The notes under the pieces are model-generated. The model did no database searches. It worked only from the letters and a program-made list of their open reading frames with translations, and was not told where the DNA came from. Below, piece after piece: positions 1 to 6,134 of a DNA stretch of 6,284 bases. The position numbers and the translations under genes were made by a program. Each line of letters starts with the position of its first letter. Position 1 is the first letter of the stretch. This stretch comes from Gemmatimonadota bacterium (GTDB lineage Bacteria > Gemmatimonadota > Gemmatimonadetes > Longimicrobiales > Gaopeijiaceae), in contig JACQVC010000103.1 in NCBI GenBank assembly GCA_016209995.1, positions 1-6,284 on the forward strand, in the 5' to 3' direction.

Positions 1-566
1 AGCTGCAGGAACAGAAGCGCGATGGGGCCATCACCGAGGATCAGCACACTGCGAGCACCTACCAGCGGAATGCGCGAGGCACCGTGGACCACGCAGGCCA
101 GTGGCTCGAGCGCGGCTGCCGTGGTCGCGCTCATGGTGGCCGGCCGCGCGAAGACGCTCCTGCGCACGATGCGGTCCGGCAAAAGCACATACGGTGAGAA
201 CGCGCCAAATCGCATCTCCTCGATCGCAACGGCGCACAGGTTTTCCCGGCCCCGCCGGCAGGCCGTGCACTCGCCGCAGGGTGCGGTGGGGACGCAGGCC
301 AGGGCATCGCCTTCCTGCAGCGCTACGACGTCCTTACCCACGGCGACGACGGTGCCCGCCATCTCGTGCCCGAACGGCGCCGGTAGCGGGATGCGCGGGT
401 GCCCGCGCCGGAACGTCTTCACGTCGGTGCCGCAGGTGAGCGCTGCCTCGACGCGCACGAGCAGCTCGCCCCGACCCGGTGCCGGATCAGCGTCGTCGCG
501 CTCCTCGATGCGTCCCGGCTCGACCAGCACGGGCTGGGGCATCGTCCGGGGAATCGCCTCGCTCAA
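1..566 (-). CDS. Zinc-dependent MDR (medium-chain) alcohol/polyol dehydrogenase, N-terminal 188 codons, cut by the window edge
   Basis: The reading frame continues off the left edge, so about half of a typical 340-residue enzyme is seen. It shows the GroES-like catalytic domain of zinc MDR dehydrogenases, cytosolic enzymes that oxidise alcohols or polyols with NAD(P). Visible ligands are Cys45 in TCGTD and His67-Glu68 in FGHEMAG. Glu154 in EPLACVVHG is the third catalytic-zinc position, as in the sorbitol/threonine dehydrogenase branch. The structural-zinc lobe has Cys97, Cys100, Cys103 and Cys111 (C-x2-C-x2-C-x7-C). The Rossmann domain begins near residue 173 with VLILGDGPIALL. The chosen start is TTG at 566, because GGAGG (574-578) lies 7 nt upstream; an in-frame ATG at 542 has no comparable site. 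The gene follows nth by 22 nt and is probably cotranscribed with it. Family membership is firm; the substrate cannot be told from this half. Confidence 0.9.
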   Translation of the reverse strand, partial: MSEAIPRTMPQPVLVEPGRIEERDDADPAPGRGELLVRVEAALTCGTDVKTFRRGHPRIPLPAPFGHEMAGTVVAVGKDVVALQEGDALACVPTAPCGECTACRRGRENLCAVAIEEMRFGAFSPYVLLPDRIVRRSVFARPATMSATTAAALEPLACVVHGASRIPLVGARSVLILGDGPIALLFLQ

Positions 567-573
567 CGTCCGC

Positions 574-578
574 CCTCC
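574..578 (-). promoter_or_regulatory. Ribosome binding site deciding the TTG start of the dehydrogenase
   Basis: On the minus strand GGAGG sits within GGGAGGG, 7 nt before the TTG at 566. It lies inside the 22-nt gap after the nth stop codon. The spacing and strength favour TTG over the downstream ATG at 542. Confidence 0.7.
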
Positions 579-588
579 CGCGCGCGCG

Positions 589-1284
589 TTACACCGACGA
601 CGACGGGCACAGGCGCGAAACGACGCACTCAGCGCAACGGGGCTTGCGCGCGTTGCAGACGCGGCGGCCGTGGAAGATCAGGAGGTGACCCAGGTCCGTC
701 CAGCGCTCGCGCGGGAACAGCTCCATGAGGTCCTGCTCGATCTTCGCGGGGTCATCGTGCTTCGTGAACGCGAGGCGGCGCGCGAGCCGATGGACGTGGG
801 TATCCACGACCACGCCCTCGTTCTTCCCGAACGCGACGCCGAGGATCACGTTGGCGGTCTTGCGGCCGACTCCGGGGAGTTGGATCAGCTCCTCCATCGT
901 GTTCGGGATGCGGCCGTCGTGCCGCTCCATCACAGCACCGGCCATCCCCAGGAGCGATTTCGTCTTGTTGCGGAAGAACCCCGTCGGACGGATCAGCTCC
1001 TCGAGCTCCTGCTGATTCGCAGCGGCCAGGTCAGCGACCGTCGGATAGCGCCGAAAGAGCGAGGGCGTGACCTGGTTCACCCGTTCATCCGTGCACTGAG
1101 CGGAGAGGATCACGGCAACAATCAGCTGGTAGGGGTTCTTGTGCGTGAGCGCGCACTGGGCGTCCGGGTGGGCGCCCGCGAGCAGCTCGAAGACTTTCGG
1201 CGCGCGCGCGCGTCGCGCCTGCTGCGATTCGCGACCGGCCGTGCGGGTCCGTCTCTCGTTCCTCACCGCTCGTTTTCTTGTCAT
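589..1284 (-). CDS. nth: Endonuclease III (bifunctional DNA glycosylase / AP lyase)
   Basis: This 231-residue protein is a full-length endonuclease III. The enzyme removes oxidised pyrimidines from DNA and cleaves the abasic site by beta-elimination in base-excision repair. Visible marks are the SAQCTD segment (61-66), the helix-hairpin-helix LPGVGRK (136-142) with catalytic Lys142, and VDTHVHRLARR with the catalytic Asp161. The C-terminal [4Fe-4S] loop has Cys210, Cys217, Cys220 and Cys226 in the family's C-x6-C-x2-C-x5-C spacing. All catalytic residues are present, so the enzyme should be active. Compared with E. coli Nth (about 211 residues), it carries an extra arginine-rich stretch of roughly 20-25 residues at the N-terminus. 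The ATG at 1284 overlaps the TGA of the upstream gene (ATGA), which suggests translational coupling. The nearby AGGGG is too close to be a normal ribosome site. A GTG at codon 7 is a weaker alternative start. Confidence 0.97.
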   Translation of the reverse strand: MTRKRAVRNERRTRTAGRESQQARRARAPKVFELLAGAHPDAQCALTHKNPYQLIVAVILSAQCTDERVNQVTPSLFRRYPTVADLAAANQQELEELIRPTGFFRNKTKSLLGMAGAVMERHDGRIPNTMEELIQLPGVGRKTANVILGVAFGKNEGVVVDTHVHRLARRLAFTKHDDPAKIEQDLMELFPRERWTDLGHLLIFHGRRVCNARKPRCAECVVSRLCPSSSV

Positions 1285-2078
1285 AACCCCTGGATCAGCG
1301 AGACGCGCGAGAAGGCCAACCGACTCGCGCTCGGCTCGCCGGGCGTAGCCTCTGCCGGCGGCTCGCGCGTTACGGCCTGGGGGTAAACTTTCATGTACCA
1401 GAGAGTGCGCGCCACCAGCTTGATCGCCTCACCCATCGTATCTACGGAGTAGAGCCGCTCCAGCTCACCGCCGGGCAGCGTGCTCTCGAAGTCGCGCCCT
1501 GGTTCCCGCGCGGACGCGCCGGCCAGCTCGCGCAGCTCATCCAACCTCAGCGGGCCGAGCGGCACCGCGCTTACACCGAGACGATCCGTGCGCAGACCCA
1601 GCACCAGGAGACCGGCGATCCCCGTGGCGCCGACCCGGCTCCAGAAGAATCCGTCGATCGATTCCGCGGGTCCACCCTCGACCGCGCGGGCCCAGAACAG
1701 GTGCTGGGGCAGCTGGACGTAGCCGGCGGAGGCTGCGAGCGCGAGCGTCCAGTCGGACAGCTCGGGCGCAGCGTCCACGAGCCAGCGCGCCACGTCCGTG
1801 CTGAGAAGGAAGAGCGGCTGCTCGTGGCGCCAGAACTGATACGCGTGGTAGAGGAGCGAGCCGTACGGCTCCAGGACGGCCGGACTCGCCGGCGGCTCCA
1901 TGATCTCGTCCAGTACCTCGGCCGCGGCGGGCAGCTGAAGCAGTGACACGGGGTCCGCAGCCTCGAGGCCGCGAGCCTCGACCTGCTCCCGGATCCGCGG
2001 GAAATGCGCTTCCGCGAGCTCCCCCGCAAACGCCAGCTCGAACGGCGTGCGGCGGGCGTAGCGGTCATGGATGGCCAT
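1281..2078 (-). CDS. Conserved-looking hypothetical protein, 265 residues, coupled to nth
   Basis: I do not recognise a family. The protein looks soluble and cytosolic: no signal peptide, no clear membrane span, no cysteine cluster and no nucleotide-binding motif. The N-terminal third (1-65) is charged and helix-prone. The middle (about 70-150) is rich in aromatics, with YGSLLYHAYQFW around 72-83, a tryptophan-rich segment and FFWSRVGATGIAGLL. The C-terminal third contains DELRELAG, a MGEAIKLVARTLWYMKVYPQ helix and a low-complexity Pro/Glu/Ala tail. Coding is supported by a continuous high-GC frame, a 4-nt ATGA overlap with nth and its place in the co-directional gene set. The start ATG at 2078 has only a weak purine-rich stretch upstream and lies 29 nt downstream of a palindromic repeat. 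Because of the overlap its translation probably influences nth, but that gives no function. Confidence 0.75.
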   Translation of the reverse strand: MAIHDRYARRTPFELAFAGELAEAHFPRIREQVEARGLEAADPVSLLQLPAAAEVLDEIMEPPASPAVLEPYGSLLYHAYQFWRHEQPLFLLSTDVARWLVDAAPELSDWTLALAASAGYVQLPQHLFWARAVEGGPAESIDGFFWSRVGATGIAGLLVLGLRTDRLGVSAVPLGPLRLDELRELAGASAREPGRDFESTLPGGELERLYSVDTMGEAIKLVARTLWYMKVYPQAVTREPPAEATPGEPSASRLAFSRVSLIQGL

Positions 2079-2107
2079 GCACTTTCATTCCGTCACTCAC
2101 GGGTTTC

Positions 2108-2203
2108 GTCATTCCCGCGCAAGCGGGAATCTAGTCGGTTCCGGCAGCCGCTCTGGATTCCGGCGCCTGCCCCGGACTCCGATCCGGGGTCCGCCGGAAT
2201 GAC
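2108..2203. repeat. REPIN-like palindromic repeat of 96 bp (two inverted REP-type hairpins)
   Basis: Two hairpins face each other in inverted orientation. The left is ATTCCCGC, loop GCAA, GCGGGAAT (2111-2130). This fits the ATTCCC-N8-GGGAAT consensus of the Neisseria dRS3 repeat, and similar REP-type repeats occur in many bacteria. The right has an outer 9-bp stem ATTCCGGCG / CGCCGGAAT (2157-2165 and 2192-2200) and an inner 7-bp stem CCCCGGA / TCCGGGG (2170-2176 and 2183-2189). The element ends in 8-bp inverted repeats, GTCATTCC (2108-2115) and GGAATGAC (2196-2203). The inner flanks GGAATCTAG and CTGGATTCC are also mirror images, apart from one base. This is the layout of a REPIN, a pair of REP sequences mobilised by a RAYT-type transposase; none is encoded here. 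It occupies the only large gap in the minus-strand set. The hairpins could stall polymerase or protect mRNA ends, but no T-run follows, so it is not called a terminator. Confidence 0.75.
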
Positions 2204-2221
2204 CGCAGCACCTCTGGCCCG

Positions 2222-3004
2222 TCACGCGTCCGCGTGATCGTCCACAACGACCTCGGCTTCCGCTTCCGATTCCAGGACCTCGGGCTCGTCGCCCTGCAGG
2301 AGCCGACCGAGCGAGTCGCGCCAACCGCGGCGGCGCACGAGCACTAGCTCGAGCGCACCATCGTGCTCCACGTCGATGCCCTGGACCAGCACGAAATGCA
2401 CATCGCCGAGTCGCTCGGGACGTGGAATCCGGTAGCGCTGCTCCCGCCACTCGAACTCGATAGCGGACGCGCGCGCAAAGTCCGCATCCCGCCAGGGCAG
2501 CTCGAGGTAGAAGTCGTGTTCGACTCGCCAGACGCCCGGCCCCGCCGGTTCCCCGTAACGGTAGTACCACGGGTCGAACGGCTCGCCCTCGAAGCGGGCA
2601 TAACTCTCATCCGCGGCGAAGTCCTCTTCCTCGAGCTGATCCTCGGAAGCGAGCGATTCCAGGTGGTGCCGCAGCTCGTGGGTGAGCGTCTCCCAGATCT
2701 CGTCCTCCCACGCGAAGCCAGGGTCCAGCTCGGCGAGCCGCTGAAAGGATCCGTAGTAGAGAACGACGCGAGAGCGCGTGGTCTCGGGTCCTCCCCAATC
2801 CGAGGGGTAGCTTTCCGTGAGGCACTCGCCCAGCGTGTAGATGTCCGCCAGGGTGGGGTGAGGTCGCGGGTCGCGCTCGATCGTGAGCCCGTCGATCCCC
2901 CTCAGATACTCCCGGGGTATCGTCTCGTACATCCGCCTCGCCGCGGCCTCGAACTCAGCGAAGCTCCACGCCTCGGCGCCGCGCCGGCGACGCTTCCGAG
3001 CCAC
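2222..3004 (-). CDS. Zincin-like metallopeptidase (Zincin_1 / PF06262 type) with C-terminal beta-rich extension
   Basis: Residues about 15-130 match the small zincin family typified by Zincin_1: a helix FAEFEAAARRMYETIP (15-30), a strand-rich middle, TTRSRVVLYYGSFQRLAE (75-92) and the zinc helix THELRHHLE (108-116). The HExxH residues are His109, Glu110 and His113; Asp122 in SEDQL is a candidate third ligand. The usual family helix has this Asp a little closer to the second His. Known members are short, so residues 155-228 are extra: hydrophobic strands with DFYLELPW, YRIPRPERLGDVHFVLVQGI and LELVLVRR. The last 25 residues are acidic. No signal peptide is seen, so it is probably cytosolic. 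The start is GTG at 3004, one base after the transporter TGA; no ribosome site is evident, so translation is probably coupled. The peptidase activity and substrate are unproven; the metal-site fold is fairly sure. Confidence 0.82.
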   Translation of the reverse strand: MARKRRRRGAEAWSFAEFEAAARRMYETIPREYLRGIDGLTIERDPRPHPTLADIYTLGECLTESYPSDWGGPETTRSRVVLYYGSFQRLAELDPGFAWEDEIWETLTHELRHHLESLASEDQLEEEDFAADESYARFEGEPFDPWYYRYGEPAGPGVWRVEHDFYLELPWRDADFARASAIEFEWREQRYRIPRPERLGDVHFVLVQGIDVEHDGALELVLVRRRGWRDSLGRLLQGDEPEVLESEAEAEVVVDDHADA

Positions 3005-3005
3005 G

Positions 3006-4493
3006 TCACGGAATCGAAGGCGGCATGTGTCCTGCCGGAACCGTCCCCGGAGTGACCTCTTTCCGGAGCCGGCCCACCATCCAGCGGTTCAGTGCCAGCA
3101 GCACCGCGAGCACGACCGCCCACTGCACGAGCACGGTGCCGATGTTGAACGTGCGGAACGGGCTGAGCATCGCCGCCAGCCCATCGCCGCGCACCTGCCA
3201 CAACCACCACACGATGAGCACGCTGGCCTCCGCGACGACCAGGCGTATGGCCCAGTCCCACCAGCGCCCGACGCGGATGTCCGAGTACTCCGTGTTGATG
3301 AATCGCTCCCGCCACTCGGTCACGCCGTACCTCAGAACACCGACCGCGAAGAGCAAGCCCGAGAGCATGAGCCCGACGCCCCAGACGAAGTCCTGGTTCT
3401 GGAAGAAGGTCATGCTCAGCGCGCTGGGCAGGCCGCACAAGAGACCGGCGGCTCCGACGATGACGAGTGCGCGAGCGCGCGCGACACCCGAATCCTCGAG
3501 TACACGGGTCGCCAGCTCGATCATCGAGATCAGGCTCGTCCAGGCGGCGAAAACGAGCGCGAGGAAGAATAGGGCCATCAAGAAACGGCCGGCGGGAATG
3601 CGCGCGAAGAGCTGCGGCACCCAGATGAAGGTCAAGCCCTCGTTGCCCGCGCCCACGATTTGCTGCGTGGCATCCGGCATGATCGAGAACACCGTACACA
3701 GGACCATGATCCCGGCCATCAAGGACACACAGTTGTTGCCGATCGGTAGAACGAACCCATTGAGCGCGGTGTCCTCGTTCGCGCGCATATAGACCGCGTA
3801 GGTGAGGGCGAGGCCCCAGCCTGCCCCGGTATCCCAGGCGTTTTGCGTCAGCGCCTCGAGCCAGATGCGGTAGTTAGCCAGCTCGGACAGGTTCGGTGTG
3901 AACAGGAACGCCAGCCCCGCGCCCGCGCCCGGTAGCGTGACCGCGCGGATCGCGAGTATGATCACCAGTGCCAGGAGCGTGGGCATCAGAAAGCGTGCGG
4001 CTGTCTCGATCCCACGCACGCCGCGCGCCACCACGAACACGCCCAGCGCCACCGAGATCACGTGAGTCACCACCGACGCGGGCGAAGCCGCGAAGCTCTC
4101 CCAGAACTCGGCCGGCACCGCCCGCGTGACCTCGCCCGTCACCGTTCCCACGAAGTAGCGCACCGTCCAGCCCATGACCACGCTGTAGTAGAACATGATC
4201 GCGGTCGCGCACCAGGCGACCCACGCGCCCATCCACCCGAACCGTGGTCCGATCGTCTTCACGAACGCGCCCACCGGCCCGAAACGAGTACCCTTCCCCA
4301 TGGCCATCTCGAGGATCAGCAGCGGCATGGACCACGCGAACAGGAAGACGATCCAGGCGATGAGGAAGGTGCCGCCGCCGTTCGTCGCGGCGATGCGCGG
4401 GAAGCGCCAGATGTTGCCTGTGCCCACGGCCATGCCGAGCATGGCCAGCATCATGCCGGTGCGCGACGTGAAGACTTGCGACTTGGTGGACAA
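3006..4493 (-). CDS. Sodium-dependent transporter of the NSS/SNF family (LeuT fold)
   Basis: This 495-residue inner-membrane protein has about 12 hydrophobic segments, the family norm, and imports a small solute using the Na+ gradient. TM1 carries the unwound signature GMAVGTGNIWRFP (20-32), which aligns residue for residue with LeuT numbering: Gly20, Ala22, Val23, Asn27, Arg30. TM8 has FAAWTS (315-320), matching LeuT Ala351, Thr354 and Ser355, so the Na2 site looks intact. TM3 has FYYSVVMGW (101-109), keeping the substrate-site Tyr (Tyr103). TM6 is atypical: QNAWDTGAGWG (217-227) replaces the usual FxxSxGxG pattern, with Asp221 at the Na1 Thr254 position. The start is TTG at 4493 with AGGAG 6 nt upstream; the first ATG would cut into TM1. 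It lies 12 nt after glyQS and 1 nt before the zincin gene. Substrate is unknown; amino acids or amines are typical for the family. Confidence 0.93.
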   Translation of the reverse strand: MSTKSQVFTSRTGMMLAMLGMAVGTGNIWRFPRIAATNGGGTFLIAWIVFLFAWSMPLLILEMAMGKGTRFGPVGAFVKTIGPRFGWMGAWVAWCATAIMFYYSVVMGWTVRYFVGTVTGEVTRAVPAEFWESFAASPASVVTHVISVALGVFVVARGVRGIETAARFLMPTLLALVIILAIRAVTLPGAGAGLAFLFTPNLSELANYRIWLEALTQNAWDTGAGWGLALTYAVYMRANEDTALNGFVLPIGNNCVSLMAGIMVLCTVFSIMPDATQQIVGAGNEGLTFIWVPQLFARIPAGRFLMALFFLALVFAAWTSLISMIELATRVLEDSGVARARALVIVGAAGLLCGLPSALSMTFFQNQDFVWGVGLMLSGLLFAVGVLRYGVTEWRERFINTEYSDIRVGRWWDWAIRLVVAEASVLIVWWLWQVRGDGLAAMLSPFRTFNIGTVLVQWAVVLAVLLALNRWMVGRLRKEVTPGTVPAGHMPPSIP

Positions 4494-4499
4494 GGATTG

Positions 4500-4504
4500 C
4501 TCCT
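4500..4504 (-). promoter_or_regulatory. Ribosome binding site deciding the TTG start of the transporter
   Basis: On the minus strand AGGAG follows the glyQS stop codon (TAA, 4508-4506) almost directly and sits 6 nt before the TTG at 4493. The whole intergenic gap is 12 nt, so the site leaves little doubt about the start and implies cotranscription with glyQS. Confidence 0.75.
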
Positions 4505-4505
4505 G

Positions 4506-5861
4506 TTAAGGGATGGCGGGAAGGGGCGCATACGGCTTCGTCGCTTGCTCCGTCACCCACGCGACGATGCGTTCGGCCGGCACGCGGATCTGGCTCAGCG
4601 AGTCCCGGTCGCGAATCGTGACCGTCCCATCCTGCGTGGACTGGCCATCCACGGTCACGCACCAGGGCGTGCCCGCCTCATCCTGCCGCCGGTAGCGCCG
4701 GCCGATCGAGCCACCATCGTCGTAGAAGGAGGGGAGGGCTGCGGCGCGAAGCGTCGCGTGAATCTTCTCCGCGATCTCGGGCATGCCGTCCTTGCGCACC
4801 AGCGGGAACACAGCCGCCTTGATCGGCGCGAGCGCCGGGTTCAAGCGCAGAACCACGCGGGTCTCGCCCTCGACGTCCTCCTCGTGGTACGCGTCGGCCA
4901 GCACCACGAGCAAGGTCCGGTCGATGCCCGCGGACGTCTCGATGATGTAAGGGACGTAGCGGCGCTGGCTCGCCTGGTCGAAATACTCCAGCTTCTTGCC
5001 CGAGTACTCCTGGTGACGCGAGAGATCGAAGTCCGTGCGGTTGTGGATCCCCTCGAACTCCTGCCACCCGAACTCAAAGCGGTACTGGATGTCGTAGGCG
5101 CGCTTCGCGTAATGAGCCAGCTCCTCCTGGGTGTGCTCGTGGAAGCGCAGGTTTTCGGCCCGGATCCCCAGGTCGCGCACCCATGTCATGCGCTGGTCCT
5201 TCCAGTACTCTAGCCATTGTTCGTCCGTGCCAGGCTCGACGAAGTACTGCATCTCCGCCTGCTCGAACTCACGCGTGCGAAAGATGAAGTTCCCGGGCGT
5301 GATCTCGTTGCGAAACGCTTTGCCGATCTGCGCGATGCCGAACGGGATCTTCTGGCGCGAGGCGTTGAACACGTTGAGGAAGTTCACGTAGATCCCCTGC
5401 GCGGTCTCCGGGCGCAGGTACACGGTCGCGGCCTCATCCTCGACCGGACCCATGAAAGTGCGAAACATGAGGTTGAACATGCGCGGCTCGGTAAACGAAT
5501 CCCGCGACCCGCACACCGGGCACTGGCCGCCGGCCAGCTCCGGGGCATCGGCCCGGAAGCGCCGGTGGCAGTTGCGGCACTCGACCAACGGATCCGTGAA
5601 GCCAGCCACGTGGCCGCTGGCCTCCCACACGCGCGGGTGCATCAGGATCGCGGCATCCAGCCCCTCGATGTCGTCGCGCTGGTGGACCATGGCCCGCCAC
5701 CACCGCTCGCGCAGGTTGCGCTTCAGCTCGACGCCCAGCGGACCGTAGTCCCAGACGGAGCCCGTGCCGCCATAAATCTCGGACGACTGGTACACGAAGC
5801 CCCGTCGCTTCGCCAGCGATACGAGCTTCCCCATCACCGTGGTTTCCTTGGTCTCCGCCAT
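4506..5861 (-). CDS. glyQS: Glycine--tRNA ligase, alpha2 dimeric (eukaryote-like) type
   Basis: This 451-residue cytosolic class II synthetase charges tRNA-Gly with glycine using ATP. Visible parts in order: the N-terminal LVSLAKRRGFVYQSSEIYGG (13-32); motif 1 region WDYGPLGVELKRNL (37-50); a zinc lobe with Cys95, Cys98, Cys114 and Cys117; FNLMF (129-133); YLRPETAQGIYVNF (148-161); motif 2 GKAFRNEITPGNFIFRTREFEQAE in 180-203; motif 3 ETSAGIDRTL (308-317) with Gly312 and Arg315; then the anticodon-binding domain (about 345-451) with DDGGSIGRRYRRQDEAGTP. All catalytic motifs are present and the length is normal. The frame stays open to 6236, but the extra 125 codons have no GlyRS similarity and are leader. 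ATG at 5861 is chosen; ATG at 5834, after an AAGGA, would give the canonical MGKLVSLAKRRG start and is almost as likely. It is the first gene of the minus-strand set, followed after 12 nt by the transporter. Confidence 0.97.
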   Translation of the reverse strand: MAETKETTVMGKLVSLAKRRGFVYQSSEIYGGTGSVWDYGPLGVELKRNLRERWWRAMVHQRDDIEGLDAAILMHPRVWEASGHVAGFTDPLVECRNCHRRFRADAPELAGGQCPVCGSRDSFTEPRMFNLMFRTFMGPVEDEAATVYLRPETAQGIYVNFLNVFNASRQKIPFGIAQIGKAFRNEITPGNFIFRTREFEQAEMQYFVEPGTDEQWLEYWKDQRMTWVRDLGIRAENLRFHEHTQEELAHYAKRAYDIQYRFEFGWQEFEGIHNRTDFDLSRHQEYSGKKLEYFDQASQRRYVPYIIETSAGIDRTLLVVLADAYHEEDVEGETRVVLRLNPALAPIKAAVFPLVRKDGMPEIAEKIHATLRAAALPSFYDDGGSIGRRYRRQDEAGTPWCVTVDGQSTQDGTVTIRDRDSLSQIRVPAERIVAWVTEQATKPYAPLPAIP

Positions 5862-5930
5862 CCCGCGTCCCCGTTTTCTTCCGCTTCGCGTTAGCCCCCC
5901 GTACCAACTATCCCACCCGCCCCAGGGGTC

Positions 5931-5954
5931 CCCACGCAACGAATGTTGCGTGGG
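5931..5954. other. Perfect 10-bp hairpin in the glyQS leader
   Basis: CCCACGCAAC (5931-5940) and GTTGCGTGGG (5945-5954) are perfectly complementary around a 4-nt loop. The stem ends 69 bp upstream of the glyQS ATG at 5861. In the minus-strand transcript it is followed by GGACCCCTGGGG, which can form a small competing stem. No T-run follows on either strand, so it is not a typical intrinsic terminator. It could be a leader control element, an mRNA-stabilising 5' structure, or a copy of a dispersed palindromic repeat. Confidence 0.6.
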
Positions 5955-6105
5955 TAGAGGCCAGGGCCTGGAAACCGGCAAAGCTAGGCGGCGGCTACAG
6001 TAGGAGCAACCGAAGCGAGGCTGCGACCGTCCGGGGCTCGCTCGAAACGGAGATGCCCCTGCCCAAGCCGATGACTGCGAGAGGATCAAACCGTCGCTAC
6101 CCCGC

Positions 6106-6134
6106 TTGTAGTCACCCCCCGGCTCGGTTATGAT
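6106..6134 (+). promoter_or_regulatory. Putative sigma70-type promoter for the divergent plus-strand gene
   Basis: TTGTAG (6106-6111) and TATGAT (6129-6134) are separated by exactly 17 nt. The -10 box matches TATAAT at five of six positions; the -35 box matches TTGACA at its first three. The implied transcript would start near 6141 and have a leader of about 78 nt. A 6-bp inverted repeat, ATGCAA (6133-6138) and TTGCAT (6152-6157), overlaps the -10 end and start site and could be an operator or a chance match. Confidence 0.45.

Noticed and set aside
22..1386. Long plus-strand open frame (454 codons) antisense to nth and the dehydrogenase
   Set aside because: The minus strand here encodes clear Nth and zinc dehydrogenase motifs. 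The plus frame is low-complexity Arg/Ala/Ser sequence, as expected from the complement of high-GC genes.
2108..2203. Rho-independent terminator between the zincin gene and the hypothetical gene
   Set aside because: The stems are strong but no T-run follows on the minus strand. The inverted duplicate layout fits a REPIN-type repeat better.
4062..5213. Long plus-strand open frame (383 codons) antisense to glyQS and the transporter
   Set aside because: It lies opposite the well-conserved GlyRS and NSS sequences, is rich in His/Arg/Asp, has no recognisable domain and no good ribosome site.
5862..5930. T-box leader upstream of glyQS
   Set aside because: The minus strand has TTGGTACGG, which matches only part of the AGGGTGGNACCGCG T-box sequence. 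I could not build a specifier stem or an antiterminator.
5980..6009. Minus-strand promoter TTGCTC-N17-TAGCTT for glyQS
   Set aside because: The spacing is right, but each box matches consensus at only about half its positions, which is common by chance in a 350-bp region.
5955..6050. Riboswitch (c-di-GMP, glycine or SAM type) on the plus strand
   Set aside because: Short matches such as GGAAACC, GCAAAGCTA and GGAGCAACCG recall conserved aptamer pieces, but the order, spacing and paired stems do not fit any of these classes. A covariance-model search (Infernal against Rfam) would be decisive.
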